Shown here: positions 33,328 to 41,432 of the stretch, piece by piece
How positions within the stretch are numbered: position 1 is the stretch's first letter
Layout of the letters: each line of letters starts with the position of its first letter
Assembly: GCF_016865485.1 (NCBI RefSeq)
Contig: NZ_AP024452.1
Location: 6,404,985 to 6,468,984, forward strand
DNA from: Luteitalea sp. TBR-22
GTDB taxonomy: Bacteria; Acidobacteriota; Vicinamibacteria; Vicinamibacterales; Vicinamibacteraceae
Length of the DNA: 64,000 nucleotides
Direction: 5' to 3'
Made by a program: the position numbers and the translations under genes
The notes under the pieces: model-generated
Databases searched by the model: none
Seen by the model: the letters and a program-made list of their open reading frames with translations, nothing else
Told to the model about the DNA's origin: nothing

Positions 33328-33785
33328 GCCCTCGGCCGCGCCAGTCCTCCCCGCGCCGCCTGTACGTCGATACCTCGGCCTATCTGTGTGTGCTGTTGGG
33401 CGAAGATGGGTGGGAGCGTTTGTCCGAGTGCACCGATGGTGCCGAGTTGTGCTCGAGTGTCCTGTTGGTGCTCGAGGCAAGACGCAACCTCGTCAGGCTT
33501 GCGCGAGAAGGGGCACTCGACGCCGGGCAGTACGACGCCTGCATGAGGCGCGTGGCGTCCGACAGCGAACGATTCTCGGTGCGTGACCTGACGCTCGACC
33601 TGTGTGCCTCGTCACTCGTGCCGGCCGTCGCGACCCCCCGCTCGCTGAACCTGGCGCACCTCCGTAGCGCCCTCTGGTTTCACACCGAGTCCCGGCTCGA
33701 GGGATTCGTCACGCTCGATGCCGCGCAAGGCCACGCGGCACGCGAACTCGGGCTTGCTGTCCTGCCCTCTGGTGACCCGTCTTGA
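33324..33785 (+). CDS. PIN-domain (VapC-like) ribonuclease toxin
   Basis: 153 residues from GTG 33324. The first acidic residue is in RRLYVDTSAYLCVLLGE, the conserved Glu in LCSSVLLVLEARRNLVRLA, and the last aspartates in LEGFVTLDAAQGHAARELGL. This matches the metal-binding triad of PIN nucleases, which cleave tRNA or rRNA in VapC toxins. The antitoxin overlaps upstream. The gene's own stop overlaps the Dabb gene start (TTGA). The frame looks intact. Confidence 0.88.
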   Translation: MSPRPRQSSPRRLYVDTSAYLCVLLGEDGWERLSECTDGAELCSSVLLVLEARRNLVRLAREGALDAGQYDACMRRVASDSERFSVRDLTLDLCASSLVPAVATPRSLNLAHLRSALWFHTESRLEGFVTLDAAQGHAARELGLAVLPSGDPS

Positions 33786-34108
33786 TCGTGCACGTGGTGC
33801 TGTTTCGCCCACGGCCCGACGTCAGCGACGCCGAGCGCGAAGGCCTGCTCGAATCGATGCGCGTGGCGGCGCGGGAGGTGCCGAGCGTGCGCGGCTTCCG
33901 CATCGGGGCGCACCTCGACCCGCCGCCGACCTACGTGCTCGGCGGCTTCCCCAGCTTCCCGTGGATCGCGCTGCTGGAGTTCGACGACACCGCCGGCCTG
34001 CAGGCGTACCTCACCCACCCGCTGCACCGCGACCTTGGCACGCGCTTCAACGCCACCGCGGAAGCCGCGTTGATCTACGACTACGAGATCGCGGAGGCGA
34101 TGAAGTAG
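33782..34108 (+). CDS. Dabb-domain (stress-responsive A/B barrel) protein
   Basis: 108 residues from TTG 33782, coupled to the toxin gene by a TTGA overlap. IVHVVLFRPRPDVSDAERE, then VPSVRGFRIGAHLDPPPTY, then ALLEFDDTAGLQAYLTHPLH form the ferredoxin-like Dabb fold common in small dimeric proteins of varied function. The catalytic role is unknown. Linkage to a toxin-antitoxin pair may be chance. Confidence 0.85.
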   Translation: MIVHVVLFRPRPDVSDAEREGLLESMRVAAREVPSVRGFRIGAHLDPPPTYVLGGFPSFPWIALLEFDDTAGLQAYLTHPLHRDLGTRFNATAEAALIYDYEIAEAMK

Positions 34109-34281
34109 GAGAGCCGCGGATCGGGGACCGGGGATCGCGGATCGGAGTCGTCGGGAGTCCAGCCGCTGAGGCTCTGCAAGCCGGTCGCCCAGCCACGCCG
34201 CCCGCGACGCGCTCAGCACGGGAACGGCAGTCGGCGGCCGGCGATCGGCAGCAGGAGTTGCGTAGGAAGTTGATCGATCCG

Positions 34282-34314
34282 GACCAACGGCGCGGGCGGA
34301 GACCGCGCCCTACC
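34282..34314. repeat. REP palindrome (class A)
   Basis: ACCAACGGCGCGGGCGGAGA then CCGCGCCCTACC: one stem-loop with a single mismatch, four bases before the dusB stop codon. The 209-base gap 34109-34317 otherwise contains only low-complexity runs of ggatcgggga type. Confidence 0.9.
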
Positions 34315-34317
34315 GCT

Positions 34318-35475
34318 CTACGCGAAGAAGAACTGCGCGATGAGGTCGCGCACCTCGCCGATCGACTCGGCGCGGTTGACGCTGGCGCGGAACTCGGCGC
34401 CCCCTTCGTACCCCTTCGAGTACCAGCCGTTGAGCGCGCGGATCTTGTTCACCACCCAGCGTTCCCGCCCGCGCTTGGGGGCGCGGAGCGCCGCGGCGCG
34501 CGCGTCGGCCGGCGAGAGGTCCTCCTCGAGCGTGCCCGGCGCGGTGTGCCGGAAGCCCTCGGCCTCGTCGATGCGCTCGTTGAGCAGCAACTGGATGTAG
34601 TCGAGGAGGAACTGGCCGCGATCGCGCATGGTGACGACGCGCGGCGCGCGACCGGCGGCGATGTCGGCCGCCTGCGCGAGGATCCACGGATTGCGCAGCA
34701 CGCCGCGCCCGACGAGCACGCCTTCGGGCCCGCTGCGCAAGCGATCGATGACGTGTTCGGGCTCGACGCAGTCGCCGCTGCCGAACACCGGAATCGACAC
34801 CTGCTCTGCGACGTGCGCGATCAAGGACCAGTCCGAGCTTCCCGTGTAGGCCTGCTTCGCGGTGCGGCCATGCACGGTGACGGCGGCCGCGCCGGCGTCT
34901 TCCACCATCTTCGCGAGCGTCGGCGCGTTGATCTCGGCCTCGGTCCAGCCGGCGCGCATCTTGACGGTGACCGGAATCTTCACGGCGCGAGCCATCGCCT
35001 CGACGATCGACGCGGCGTGACGCGGATCGCGCATCAGCGAGCACCCGGCGTTGTGCTTGGAGATCTTCGGCACCGGGCAGCCCATGTTGATGTCGACGAT
35101 GTCGGCGCCCATGCCCTCGACGACGCGGGCGGCGTCGGCCATCTTCGCGGGATCACCCCCGAAGATCTGGATGGAGACGGGACGTTCTTCCTCGGTGTAC
35201 TCGGCGAACTCGAGGGTGCGGTCGATGCCGCGGACCAGGCCCTCGGAGCTCACCATCTCGGTGACCACGAGGCCGCAGCCGCCCTGTCGCTTGATCAGCC
35301 GACGGAATGCCGTGTCGGTCATCCCGGCCATCGGCGCGACGCCCGCGGGCGCGTCGAGCGTGATCGTGCCGATCTTCGGCGTGGCGACCGGTGATGGCGT
35401 GCCCTCAGCGGAGCGCCTGCCGACCTGAAGGTCGACAGCCACGTCGACTGGCCGCGACGTGTCGACGGCGCTCAC
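34318..35475 (-). CDS. dusB: tRNA-dihydrouridine synthase
   Basis: 385 residues from GTG 35475, overlapping the isomerase stop as GTGA. The Dus fold shows FMN-binding GVAPMAGMTDTAFRRLI, the catalytic-cysteine region DIVDINMGCPVPKISKHNAG, VTVKMRAGW, AVTVHGRTAKQAYTG and VLVGRGVLRNPWIL. It reduces specific uridines in the tRNA D-loop with NADPH. The first ~35 residues lack conservation and include VAVDLQVG, which is translated class B REP sequence. The functional start may be nearer VATPKIGTITLD. Confidence 0.93.
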   Translation of the reverse strand: MSAVDTSRPVDVAVDLQVGRRSAEGTPSPVATPKIGTITLDAPAGVAPMAGMTDTAFRRLIKRQGGCGLVVTEMVSSEGLVRGIDRTLEFAEYTEEERPVSIQIFGGDPAKMADAARVVEGMGADIVDINMGCPVPKISKHNAGCSLMRDPRHAASIVEAMARAVKIPVTVKMRAGWTEAEINAPTLAKMVEDAGAAAVTVHGRTAKQAYTGSSDWSLIAHVAEQVSIPVFGSGDCVEPEHVIDRLRSGPEGVLVGRGVLRNPWILAQAADIAAGRAPRVVTMRDRGQFLLDYIQLLLNERIDEAEGFRHTAPGTLEEDLSPADARAAALRAPKRGRERWVVNKIRALNGWYSKGYEGGAEFRASVNRAESIGEVRDLIAQFFFA

Positions 35476-36596
35476 TGGTTGGTGCCGGGCTTGGGAGCGG
35501 CGCCGGCCTCGCCCGCCTTGGCGGCCTCGGCAATCGCCTTCTCCGCTTCCTTGACGCCGACCTCGAACGCCTGCTTCAGCGACGCGCTCTTCCACTCGAT
35601 GATCGCCTGCGACCGCAGCCGATCGAGGTACTTGAGCACCTCGCCAGCGCGACGCTGGTTGAAGACCTTGTCGGCGATCTGGTCGCGCGCTTCCTCGAAG
35701 GTGGCCTGCTTCTTCGGGATGCGCGCATCGAGCTTGAGCAGGCGGTAGCCATTGCCGGCGTCGAGTGGCTCGGTGACCTGCCCGACCTTCATCGTCGAGA
35801 GGACCTTCTGGATGTCGGGATTGAGTTCGTCGGCGCTGAGCGGCCCGATCAGGCCGCCGTTGGCCTTCGACGCGGCGTCGGAGACCTCACCGGCAACGGC
35901 CGCGAAGTCCTCCTTGGCGACGCGCTGGCGAATCTGCACGACCTTCTCGCGGGCCGCGTCCATGGCGGCCTTGGCGGCGGCAGGACCCTCGGCAGGCGCG
36001 GTCTGCGCGGCGCGCACGAAGATCTCGCGCAACGTCACCGACTCGTTGGTGAGGAACTCCTCCTTGTGCAGGTCGTAATACGCGCGCGATTCCTCTTCAG
36101 AGATGCTGATCCGCGAGTAGACGTCCTGCTGCTGCACGCGGTTGATCAGCATCTGCTTCTCGAACGCCTTGCGCAGCCCCGGGATCGTCAGGCCTTCCTG
36201 CTTCAGCGCGGCCTGGAACTTCTCCTCGGTGTCGAGCTTGTTCTCCTTGCGGATGTTGGCAAGGATGCCGTTGAACTGCTCGTCGCTCATCTTGAGCCCG
36301 AGCTCCTTGCCGCGCTGCACGAGCAGCATCTCGTCGATGGCGTTGACGATGACGCGCGGCGTCACCTCGTCGAGCATCTTGCGGAGCGCCTGATCGTTCT
36401 GCAGGTCGGCGGCCGAGACGTTCGGGTTGTTGGCGCGCAGTGCGGCGACCTGCAGTTGCTCGATGTCGGTCTTTGTGAGGATCTCGCCGTTGATCTTGAC
36501 GAGCACCTGCTCGATCACCTCGGCCCGCAGGCCGGCCATCGAGAGTCCCACTGCCAGGCCGAGGGCCACGAACGTCCGCAAGTTCATTCGCATCAT
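35472..36596 (-). CDS. SurA-like periplasmic peptidyl-prolyl isomerase
   Basis: 374 residues. A signal peptide (FVALGLAVGLSMAGLRA) precedes a SurA N-terminal domain (VIEQVLVKINGEILTKTDIE; AIDEMLLVQRGKELGLKMSD) and a parvulin-type domain (SVTLREIFVRAAQ; ASKANGGLIGPLSADELNPD; VTEPLDAGNGYRLLKLDAR). A Lys/Ala-rich tail follows. It should chaperone outer-membrane proteins; the EPS barrel and Wza are possible clients (inference). Coupled to dusB by GTGA. Confidence 0.9.
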   Translation of the reverse strand: MMRMNLRTFVALGLAVGLSMAGLRAEVIEQVLVKINGEILTKTDIEQLQVAALRANNPNVSAADLQNDQALRKMLDEVTPRVIVNAIDEMLLVQRGKELGLKMSDEQFNGILANIRKENKLDTEEKFQAALKQEGLTIPGLRKAFEKQMLINRVQQQDVYSRISISEEESRAYYDLHKEEFLTNESVTLREIFVRAAQTAPAEGPAAAKAAMDAAREKVVQIRQRVAKEDFAAVAGEVSDAASKANGGLIGPLSADELNPDIQKVLSTMKVGQVTEPLDAGNGYRLLKLDARIPKKQATFEEARDQIADKVFNQRRAGEVLKYLDRLRSQAIIEWKSASLKQAFEVGVKEAEKAIAEAAKAGEAGAAPKPGTNQ

Positions 36597-36842
36597 CGCT
36601 TTACCTATGGTACCCCCCCAAGAGGCTCAGGGCTCAGGGCGCAGGGCTCAAAAACAAGGCTCATGGCTCAGGAGCGCGGGCTCGAGGGGCAGGCTCAAGG
36701 AGTTTTGACGATCGCGCCAGCGCGACGGGCGGATGCTAGATGCGGGAAGTCGACACGTCGAGAGCACAACATCTTGTGCGATGAGCGTCGACATGAATGT
36801 CGACGCCCACGAAAACGCCGTTGGTACGCGGCCGTCGGCCAA

Positions 36843-36867
36843 CGGCGCGGTGAGACACCGCGCCCTA
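36843..36867. terminator. REP hairpin at the mfd stop codon
   Basis: GGCGCGGTG-AGA-CACCGCGCC (36844-36864) is a perfect 9-bp stem with a 3-base loop immediately downstream of mfd. The mfd stop (TAG, minus strand 36867-36865) is the GTAG head of the REP itself. It could slow or end transcription, although no U-tract follows. The gap 36597-36864 also holds GGCTCAGG-type repeats (36622-36700) and a half class B palindrome. Confidence 0.6.
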
Positions 36868-39800
36868 CCTGAGGTCGTCGCTCAGTTCCTTCATCACGCC
36901 GACGATGCGGGCGAACAGGCCGTCGGGAGCCCGCGGGTCCTCAGGCATCGGCTTGAGGACCTCCGCCTTGGTGAAGCCGGGGGCCACCTCGCCGGCCGTC
37001 GCGCGCACGGTCCACCACGACGGGCCGCGGCCCTTCGCGACGGGGCCGTGGGTGGTTCCGCCTCCGCCAAGGCTACGGCGGACAAGCGGGCCTCCGGGTC
37101 GGCCGGGTATCGGGGCAGCAGGCGGCCCGGTCGGCTTGCCCTGAGCGGAGTCGAAGGGAGACGCGGCCCTACCCAGGCTCGGTGCGATCTCGGGCGGGGC
37201 GAGATCGAGCTTGAGGTGGCCCGGCGGCACCACGCGCAGGTCGACGCGGCGATTGACGACGGCCATCACTCGCTGTGGCTCGACGCGCGCGCCGTCGCGG
37301 AACTTGAAGACGATCGTCTTGCCCTCGCGCTCGATGGCATCGAGCTTGAGGTGATCGGCCATCACCCGGATGCGTGCGTGGTCGGCGAGGCTGAGCACCG
37401 ATTCCGGTACCGGACCATACCGATCGCGCACGTCGTCGAGCACCTTGTCGATGTCGGCGTCGGTGCGCGCCTGCGCCACCTGGCGGTAGATGCCGAGGCG
37501 CTGGTTGGTGTCGGGGATGTAGCCCTCGTCGATGCGGAACTCGACGCCGAGGTTGACGGTGGCGCGGCGGTCGTCCTCGAGATCCTCGCCCTTCAGCTCG
37601 CGGATCGTCTCCTCGAGCAGCTTGGTGTACATCTCGAAGCCGATGGCCTCGATGTGGCCGCTCTGCTCGCCGCCGAGCAGGTTGCCGGCGCCGCGGATCT
37701 CGAGGTCGAGGGCGGCGATGCGGAAGCCGCTGCCGAGCGCGCTGAACTCCTTGATCGCTGCGAGGCGCTTGCGCGCGACCTCCGACAGCGAGTCGACGGG
37801 TGGGATGAGCAGGTAGGCGTACGCGCGCCGATCGGACCGGCCGACCCGCCCGCGCAGCTGATAGAGCTGCCCGAGGCCGTAGCGGTCGGCGCGGTTGATG
37901 ATCATCGTGTTGGCGTTCGGGATGTCGAGCCCGTTCTCGATGATCGTCGTCGCCAGCAGGATGTCGTAGCGGCGCTCGATGAAGTCGACCATGACCTTCT
38001 CGAGCGCCTCCTCCCCCATCTGGCCGTGCCCGATGCCGATTCGCGCGTCGGGCGCGACGCGCTGCAGCAGGCCGGCCATCGAGTGAATCGACTCGACGCG
38101 GTTGTGCACGAAGTAGACCTGCCCGCCGCGCTCGAGCTCCTTGGCGATTGCCGCGCCGATGATCTGCGGATCGAAGGGCAGCACCGCCGTCTGCACGGCC
38201 TGGCGATCGTGCGGCGCGGTCTCGATGACCGACATGTCGCGGATGCCGACCAGCGACATGTTCAGCGTCCGCGGGATCGGCGTCGCGCTCATCGTCAGCA
38301 CGTCCACCTTCTTGCGCATCTGCTTGATGCGCTCCTTGTGCGTCACGCCAAAGCGCTGCTCCTCATCGACGATGAGCAACCCGAGATCGCGGAACTCGAC
38401 ATCCTTGGCCAGCAGCCGGTGCGTCCCGACGAGGATGTCCAGCTTGCCTTCGCGCAGGTTCTTCAACGACTCGGCCTGCTCCGCCTTCGTCCTGAACCGG
38501 CTGACCATGTCGATGCGCACCGGGAACGCGGCAAAGCGGGTGCGCAGCGTCTTGAGGTGCTGCAGCGCCAGCACGGTGGTCGGCGCGAGCACGGCCACCT
38601 GCTTGCCGTCCATGACCGCCTTGAAGGCAGCGCGCATCGCGACCTCGGTCTTGCCGAAGCCGACGTCGCCACACAGCAGCCGGTCCATCGGCGTCGGCGA
38701 CTCCATGTCGCGCTTGATGTCGATGACGGCGTTGGCCTGGTCGGGCGTGAGCTCGTACGGGAACGCGAGCTCGAACTCCTCCTGCCAGTGCGTGTCTGGC
38801 GGGAACGCGTGCCCGTGCACGGCCTTGCGCGCGGCGTAGAGCTTGAGCAGCTCGTCGGCCATGTCGCGCATCGCCTTCTTGACGCGCGCCTTGGCCTTCT
38901 CCCACGTGGCGCCGCCGAGCCGATCGAGCGTCGGCCGGCCGCTGCCCGAGAACTTCTGCACGAGGTCGAGCCGGTCCACCGGGACGAACAACTTGTCGTC
39001 GCCGGCGTAGCGCAGCTCCATGAACTCGCGCGTCTCGTGCCCGACGTTGATCTGCTTCAGGCCGACGAACACGCCGATGCCGTTGTCGACGTGGACGACG
39101 AGATCGCCGACCTTCAGGTCGCGGAAGTCGGAGAGGAACGCCTTGGCCGCCGACGCGCGGCGCTGCGTGCCGACGCGCTCCTCGTCGAAGATGTCGGTCT
39201 CGGCAAACAGGCGCAGCTTCGCGGCCGGCAGGCGGAAGCCCTGTGAAAGCTGGCCGGTGGTGACCAGCAACGCGCTGCCCGAGGTGACCTCGGCGCGGCT
39301 GATGTCCACGGCGACGACGCCGTAGTCGCGCAGGATCTCGATGACGCGCTCGGCGCGACCCGCCGTTTCGGCGACCAGCACCGCCGTCTCGCCGATCTCG
39401 CGCCCCTTGCGCAGCTCCGCCACCCAATCGGGCACGCGGCCGTGGAAGGTCGGCGCGGGCTGGCAGGAGACGTAGCGTTCGGAGTGGGCAGACGCAGACG
39501 ACGGGGTGGGGACGTCCGGCATCGCGTCGTCGCCGATCACCGGGTCGGCGGCGAACGTCTCGAGCTTTGAGGCCGACGGCAGCATCGACATGACGTCGGG
39601 CCACGGCAGCATGAGGCGACCGGGCGGCAGCGGACGCTCGTCGCGCGCCAGCGCGTCCTGGTAGCTGTCGAGGAGCGCCGTGAACTTCCGGTCCCCCGCC
39701 TCGCGCACCTTGTCGAACTCCGAGACGAACAGCCGCAGCCGGGGCGTGCGGCCGAGGTACGTGAAGAACGTCGCGGGGCGGTCGGCTTCGCGGGCCTCCA

Positions 39801-40524
39801 GGGTGTCGGCAATCTCACGCACCGGCGCGATGGTGACGCGGTCGAGGGCGGCCACCGACCGCTGCGTCGCCGGATCGAACTGCCGGATCGACTCGATCGT
39901 GTCGCCGATGAACTCGAGGCGCACCGGCAGGCGGTCCCCCGCCGGGAAGATGTCGACGACGTTGCCGCGGACGGAGAACTCGCCGTGCTGGTCGACGGGG
40001 TCCTCGCGGGTGAACCCGGCCTTGACGAGGACGTCGGCCAGGTCCATCAGGTCGATCTCGTCGCCCTGCTTCAGTTCCAGCGAGGCCGCGACGAGGGTCG
40101 CCGGGTCCGGAAGGCGCGGCAGCAGCGCGGCAGCCGAGGCGACGACAACGCGGGCCTGCCCGGTAGCGAGGGCATGGAACGCCCTCGCGCGCGCCGAGGC
40201 GACGTCGAAATGCGGCAGCAGCCCGCGGTAGGGGTCGACTTCCAGGGACGGGAGCGGCAGCACGCCGCGGTCGAGCGCGTTGCCGCTCAGCCCTTCCAGG
40301 CTGCCCAGGAAGAAGCGAGCGTCGGCGATGAACGGCTCGATGTCGCGGTCGGCGGGCACGATGACGACGGCCGGCGTGGTCTGCGCGGCGGCCGCAACGG
40401 CGAAGGCCTTGCCGGCGGGGGTCAGCCCGGACAGGCGGGTCGCCGGCGCCGCCAGGCCGGTGGCGGCGGCCGCGTCCTTCAGCAGGTGGCGAAGCGAGAG
40501 CGAGGAGGCAGAGGTTCCGGACAT
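36865..40524 (-). CDS. mfd: Transcription-repair coupling factor Mfd
   Basis: 1219 residues. The UvrB-homology N-terminus is followed by the polymerase-interaction domain (LKVGDLVVHVDNGIGVFVGL). The RecG-like translocase has Walker A (DRLLCGDVGFGKTEVAMRAA), the DEEQ motif LIVDEEQRFGVTHKER, SATPIPRTL, FVHNRVESI, and the motif VI region LYQLRGRVGRSDRRAYAYLL. Residues ~1115-1137 in the C-terminal domain contain translated REP sequence (SPFDSAQGKP) and are followed by a Gly/Pro-rich linker, so this linker differs from other Mfd proteins. It removes stalled RNA polymerase and recruits UvrA. The stop codon comes from another REP. Confidence 0.96.
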   Translation of the reverse strand: MSGTSASSLSLRHLLKDAAAATGLAAPATRLSGLTPAGKAFAVAAAAQTTPAVVIVPADRDIEPFIADARFFLGSLEGLSGNALDRGVLPLPSLEVDPYRGLLPHFDVASARARAFHALATGQARVVVASAAALLPRLPDPATLVAASLELKQGDEIDLMDLADVLVKAGFTREDPVDQHGEFSVRGNVVDIFPAGDRLPVRLEFIGDTIESIRQFDPATQRSVAALDRVTIAPVREIADTLEAREADRPATFFTYLGRTPRLRLFVSEFDKVREAGDRKFTALLDSYQDALARDERPLPPGRLMLPWPDVMSMLPSASKLETFAADPVIGDDAMPDVPTPSSASAHSERYVSCQPAPTFHGRVPDWVAELRKGREIGETAVLVAETAGRAERVIEILRDYGVVAVDISRAEVTSGSALLVTTGQLSQGFRLPAAKLRLFAETDIFDEERVGTQRRASAAKAFLSDFRDLKVGDLVVHVDNGIGVFVGLKQINVGHETREFMELRYAGDDKLFVPVDRLDLVQKFSGSGRPTLDRLGGATWEKAKARVKKAMRDMADELLKLYAARKAVHGHAFPPDTHWQEEFELAFPYELTPDQANAVIDIKRDMESPTPMDRLLCGDVGFGKTEVAMRAAFKAVMDGKQVAVLAPTTVLALQHLKTLRTRFAAFPVRIDMVSRFRTKAEQAESLKNLREGKLDILVGTHRLLAKDVEFRDLGLLIVDEEQRFGVTHKERIKQMRKKVDVLTMSATPIPRTLNMSLVGIRDMSVIETAPHDRQAVQTAVLPFDPQIIGAAIAKELERGGQVYFVHNRVESIHSMAGLLQRVAPDARIGIGHGQMGEEALEKVMVDFIERRYDILLATTIIENGLDIPNANTMIINRADRYGLGQLYQLRGRVGRSDRRAYAYLLIPPVDSLSEVARKRLAAIKEFSALGSGFRIAALDLEIRGAGNLLGGEQSGHIEAIGFEMYTKLLEETIRELKGEDLEDDRRATVNLGVEFRIDEGYIPDTNQRLGIYRQVAQARTDADIDKVLDDVRDRYGPVPESVLSLADHARIRVMADHLKLDAIEREGKTIVFKFRDGARVEPQRVMAVVNRRVDLRVVPPGHLKLDLAPPEIAPSLGRAASPFDSAQGKPTGPPAAPIPGRPGGPLVRRSLGGGGTTHGPVAKGRGPSWWTVRATAGEVAPGFTKAEVLKPMPEDPRAPDGLFARIVGVMKELSDDLR
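37120..37174. repeat. REP element with loop module inside mfd
   Basis: CGGCCCGGTCGG, CTTGCCCTGAGCGGAGTC, GAAGGG, then AGACGCGGCCCTACCC: a degenerate class A REP read in frame by mfd as a proline/glycine-rich linker. Confidence 0.85.
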
Positions 40525-40554
40525 CGGGCGGACGAAAGACTTTTCAGAATATCA

Positions 40555-40621
40555 GGTAGGGCGGGGTGTCCCCACCCCGCCGCTGTCCGGCTCACGGCGC
40601 GGTCGGAGACCGCGCCCTACC
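40555..40621. repeat. REP palindrome doublet (class A)
   Basis: 40555-40584 has stem GGCGGGGTG/CACCCCGCC with GTAG at its left end. 40591-40621 has stem GGCGCGGTC/GACCGCGCC ending CTACC. They separate the divergent mfd and ACT-protein genes. Confidence 0.92.
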
Positions 40622-40644
40622 CGTGTCTGACGTACCATGCCGCC

Positions 40645-41307
40645 GTGCAGGAACAGGTCTCACAGCTGGCCCTTGTTTTGACGACGCGCAGTGGCCCCGG
40701 GGTGTTGCACGAGGTCAGCGGGGTCATCGCCGCCCACCTCGGCGACATCACCACCTTCACCATCGTCGAGCACGGGCAGGATCAGACGCGGCTGTTGCTC
40801 GAGGTGGCGGTGCCCGACGGTGCCGCCCTGCTGGCGGCGCTCGAGGCGGCCAACGCGGTGATGTCGGTCGAGCGCGTGGCCACCTTCCAGCACGTGTTCG
40901 GCAAGCGCGTGATCATCATGGGCGGCGGGGCGCAGGTGGGCCAGGTGGCGATCGGGGCCATTGCGGAAGCCGACCGCCACAACATCCGCGGCGAGAAGAT
41001 CTCGGTCGACACCATTCCGCTCGTCGGCGAGCAGCCGCTGGCCGAGGCAGTGCGCGCCGTATCGCGGCTGCCGCGGGCCCGTGTGCTGGTGCTCGCGGGG
41101 TCGCTGATGGGCGGCGAGATCGAGAAGGCAGTGCGCGAGGTGCGGGCCCAGGGCCTCACGGTGATCAGCCTGAACATGGCCGGCAGCGTGCCCGACGCGA
41201 GCGACCTGGTGGTGACCGACCCGGTGCAAGCCGGGGTGATGGCGGTGATGGCGATCGCGGACACGGCGCGGTTCACGATCGACAGGCTGAGCAAGCGGGT
41301 GTTTTGA
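40645..41307 (+). CDS. ACT-domain protein (DUF5612-like)
   Basis: 220 residues from GTG 40645. The N-terminal ACT domain (LALVLTTRSGPGVLHEVSGV; HLGDITTFTIVEHGQDQTRL) is followed by a domain with FGKRVIIMGGGAQVGQVAIG, LPRARVLVLAGSLMGGEIEK and DLVVTDPVQAGVMAVMAIAD. This two-domain layout is known mainly from archaeal proteins of unknown role; the ACT part implies small-ligand (often amino acid) sensing. Upstream in-frame sequence is REP, which argues against a longer start. It is a single gene with no operon partners. Confidence 0.8.
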   Translation: MQEQVSQLALVLTTRSGPGVLHEVSGVIAAHLGDITTFTIVEHGQDQTRLLLEVAVPDGAALLAALEAANAVMSVERVATFQHVFGKRVIIMGGGAQVGQVAIGAIAEADRHNIRGEKISVDTIPLVGEQPLAEAVRAVSRLPRARVLVLAGSLMGGEIEKAVREVRAQGLTVISLNMAGSVPDASDLVVTDPVQAGVMAVMAIADTARFTIDRLSKRVF

Positions 41308-41351
41308 GGAAGGCTCGGGAGTCGGGGCTCAGGGCTCAGGGCTCAGGGCAA

Positions 41352-41415
41352 GGTAGGGCGGGGTGTCCCACCCCGCCGTAACAGGAACGGCGCGGTCGGA
41401 GACCGCGCCCTACCC
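41352..41415. repeat. REP palindrome doublet (class A) plus GGCTCAGG runs
   Basis: 41352-41382 (stem GGCGGGGTG/CACCCCGCC) and 41386-41415 (stem GGCGCGGTC/GACCGCGCC). GGCTCAGGGCTCAGGGCTCA runs precede them at 41327-41350, the same motif as near 36625. Confidence 0.9.
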
Positions 41416-41432
41416 AGTGTTTGGAGTGTTTC

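Noticed and set aside
36733..39246. Plus-strand frame of 837 codons opposite mfd
   Set aside because: Shadow of mfd; begins in repeats.
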